DNA from: an uncultured Christensenellaceae bacterium
Lineage (GTDB): Bacteria > Bacillota > Clostridia > Christensenellales > CAG-138
Reading direction: 5' to 3'
DNA: 5,071 bases
Assembly (NCBI GenBank): GCA_902475645.1
Contig: CABSAH010000122.1
Coordinates: 1 to 5,071 of the forward strand
The notes below the pieces were generated by a model. It had not been told where the DNA came from, ran no database searches, and saw nothing but the letters and a program-made list of their open reading frames with translations. Made by a program: the position numbers and the translations under genes. This document shows positions 3,957 to 5,071 of the stretch, in pieces; position 1 is the first letter of the stretch; each line of letters begins with the position of its first letter.

Positions 3957-5071
3957 ATGGGACGGGTGAGCATACTTACCGGACGCTCCGGCAGCGGAAA
4001 AAGCCGATATTTAAGGCGAATGGCTGCGGAGCTTATAAAAAAGAGCGAACGGGTGCTGTATATTGTGCCGGAGCAGTTCACGTTTGAAACGGAGCGGGCA
4101 TTGGCGGAAGCAATGGGCAGCGGGCTTTGGGATGCGGACGTTTTTTCGTTCACCTCGCTTGCGCGGAGGGTGCTGAACGAGGCGGGCGAACGCCGCACGC
4201 TAATGAGCGAGCAGGGCCGCCTTATGGTAATACGCAAATGCGCGGACGAGCTTGCGCCAAAGCTCATTTCATTCGGGCGCGTGTATCATAGGGGCGGCTT
4301 CACGGGGGAGTGCGCCCGCTTTTTTATGGAGGCCAAACGCGCGGGCATAGAGCCGGCCGCGCTTATGGATGCGGCAAACGCAAAGGGCATTGATACGCCG
4401 CTTGGCGCAAAGCTTCACGACCTTGCCCTGCTTTACGGTGAAAGCGAGGCGTATATGGCGCGCACGTCGCTTGACGCGGAGGAATCGCTGAAGCTGCTTG
4501 CTAAGCTTTTGCCCCAAAGCGAGCTTGGCTCGCGCCACGTTATAATAGACGGGTTCGACATGATATCAAAGCGGCTTTACGGCGCAGTAGCCGCGCTTAT
4601 GGATACCGCGCCGGACGTTACCGTTGCGCTAAGGCTTGACCTTTCCCCCGACTGCCGCGACAGGGCGGTTTTTTCGGCGGATGAGCGCATACTTAAAAAC
4701 ATACTTTCGCTTTGCGATGAACGCGGCATAAAGCCCCGTTTCATAACGACGGAGGGCGAGAAGCCCCGCCATGCGTCAAGGGCGCTGATGCACCTTGAAC
4801 GCGAGGGCTTTGCGTTCCCGTATAATAAGTTCAGCGGCACGGCGGACGGCGCGATAGAGCTTTTTGCCGCAACGGACGTTAAGGCGGAGGTTACGGCCGC
4901 GGCAGAAAAGGCGCAGCGGCTGATAGACGAAGGCTACAGATACAGGGAAATTGCAATAATAGCATCCGATACGGACAAGTATCTTGAGCCCATGATGCGC
5001 GCCCTGCGGGAGCGGCACATACCGTTTTTTACCGATACAAAGCGCAAGCTTGCAAGCTACGCCGCAAGCGA
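3957..5071 (+). CDS. addB: AddB subunit of the AddAB helicase-nuclease (5' part, runs off window)
   Basis: AddAB resects double-strand breaks to a Chi-like site for RecA-dependent repair and also destroys foreign linear DNA, replacing RecBCD in many Bacillota. The visible 371 residues are uninterrupted. They show the Walker A-like GRSGSGKS at 9-16, IVPEQFTFETERAL at 36-49, DVFSFTSLARRVLNEAG at 61-77, GGFTGECARFFMEAKRAGI at 113-131, HVIIDGFDMI at 194-203 and IPFFTDTKRKL at 355-365. Several of these match, in order, the segments I recall from B. subtilis AddB (about 1,160 residues in all). The C-terminal nuclease and iron-sulfur cysteines would lie beyond the edge, so their integrity cannot be judged. 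addA is expected downstream. The gene is GC-rich (38 of 60 at 4081-4140). An alternative start 6 bases upstream (3951) is less likely because of the ribosome-site spacing. Confidence 0.93.
   Translation, partial: MGRVSILTGRSGSGKSRYLRRMAAELIKKSERVLYIVPEQFTFETERALAEAMGSGLWDADVFSFTSLARRVLNEAGERRTLMSEQGRLMVIRKCADELAPKLISFGRVYHRGGFTGECARFFMEAKRAGIEPAALMDAANAKGIDTPLGAKLHDLALLYGESEAYMARTSLDAEESLKLLAKLLPQSELGSRHVIIDGFDMISKRLYGAVAALMDTAPDVTVALRLDLSPDCRDRAVFSADERILKNILSLCDERGIKPRFITTEGEKPRHASRALMHLEREGFAFPYNKFSGTADGAIELFAATDVKAEVTAAAEKAQRLIDEGYRYREIAIIASDTDKYLEPMMRALRERHIPFFTDTKRKLASYAAS

Noticed and set aside
4269..5018. Minus-strand open frames opposite addB (about 80-89 codons)
   Set aside because: They are GC-driven shadows of addB, which reads through the whole stretch with recognisable AddB motifs.
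863..5071. A wholly new multi-gene system
   Set aside because: All four genes belong to recognised families (McrC, McrB, ThpR, AddB) with their key motifs intact; novelty is limited to domain choice and the repeat-rich flank.

Overview
The window looks like a chromosomal segment of a Gram-positive, Clostridia-like member of the Bacillota (Firmicutes). The reasons are an AddB-type recombination nuclease subunit, strong AGGAGG-type ribosome binding sites, sigma-A-like promoters, and short palindromic CTCCCTC/GAGGGAG repeats of a kind I associate with gut Clostridia. That placement is an inference; no rRNA or species-level marker is present.

Layout. Positions 1-862 hold no convincing gene. They contain a strong hairpin terminator (28-57), a partly duplicated block (63-139 and 266-343), three copies of a small hairpin motif whose stem changes in a compensated way, and five related CTCCCTC units in alternating orientation (409-740). 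Positions 863-3243 on the minus strand are a two-gene McrBC-type, modification-dependent restriction operon. mcrB carries an apparent EVE/PUA-like reader domain in front of its AAA+ motor, and mcrC carries a PD-(D/E)xK nuclease. The two genes overlap by 4 bases (GTGA). Positions 3244-3390 are a divergent promoter region. On the plus strand, thpR (3391-3924, an RNA 2',3'-cyclic phosphodiesterase of the 2H family) is followed 32 bases later by the 5' part of addB (3957 to the window edge).

How the parts work together. McrB is expected to recognise modified DNA through its N-terminal domain and translocate as a GTP-driven AAA+ ring; McrC stimulates it and cuts. AddB, with AddA presumably encoded beyond the window, processes double-strand breaks and degrades foreign linear DNA. 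Two DNA-degrading functions are therefore side by side, but divergently transcribed and visibly different in base composition. Hand counts of sampled 60-base lines give 21-25 G+C in mcrBC against 32-42 in thpR/addB. This fits a defence operon inserted next to a housekeeping locus.

I see no clearly undescribed system. The points most worth a second look are the reader-domain swap in McrB and the structured, covarying repeats in the left flank.
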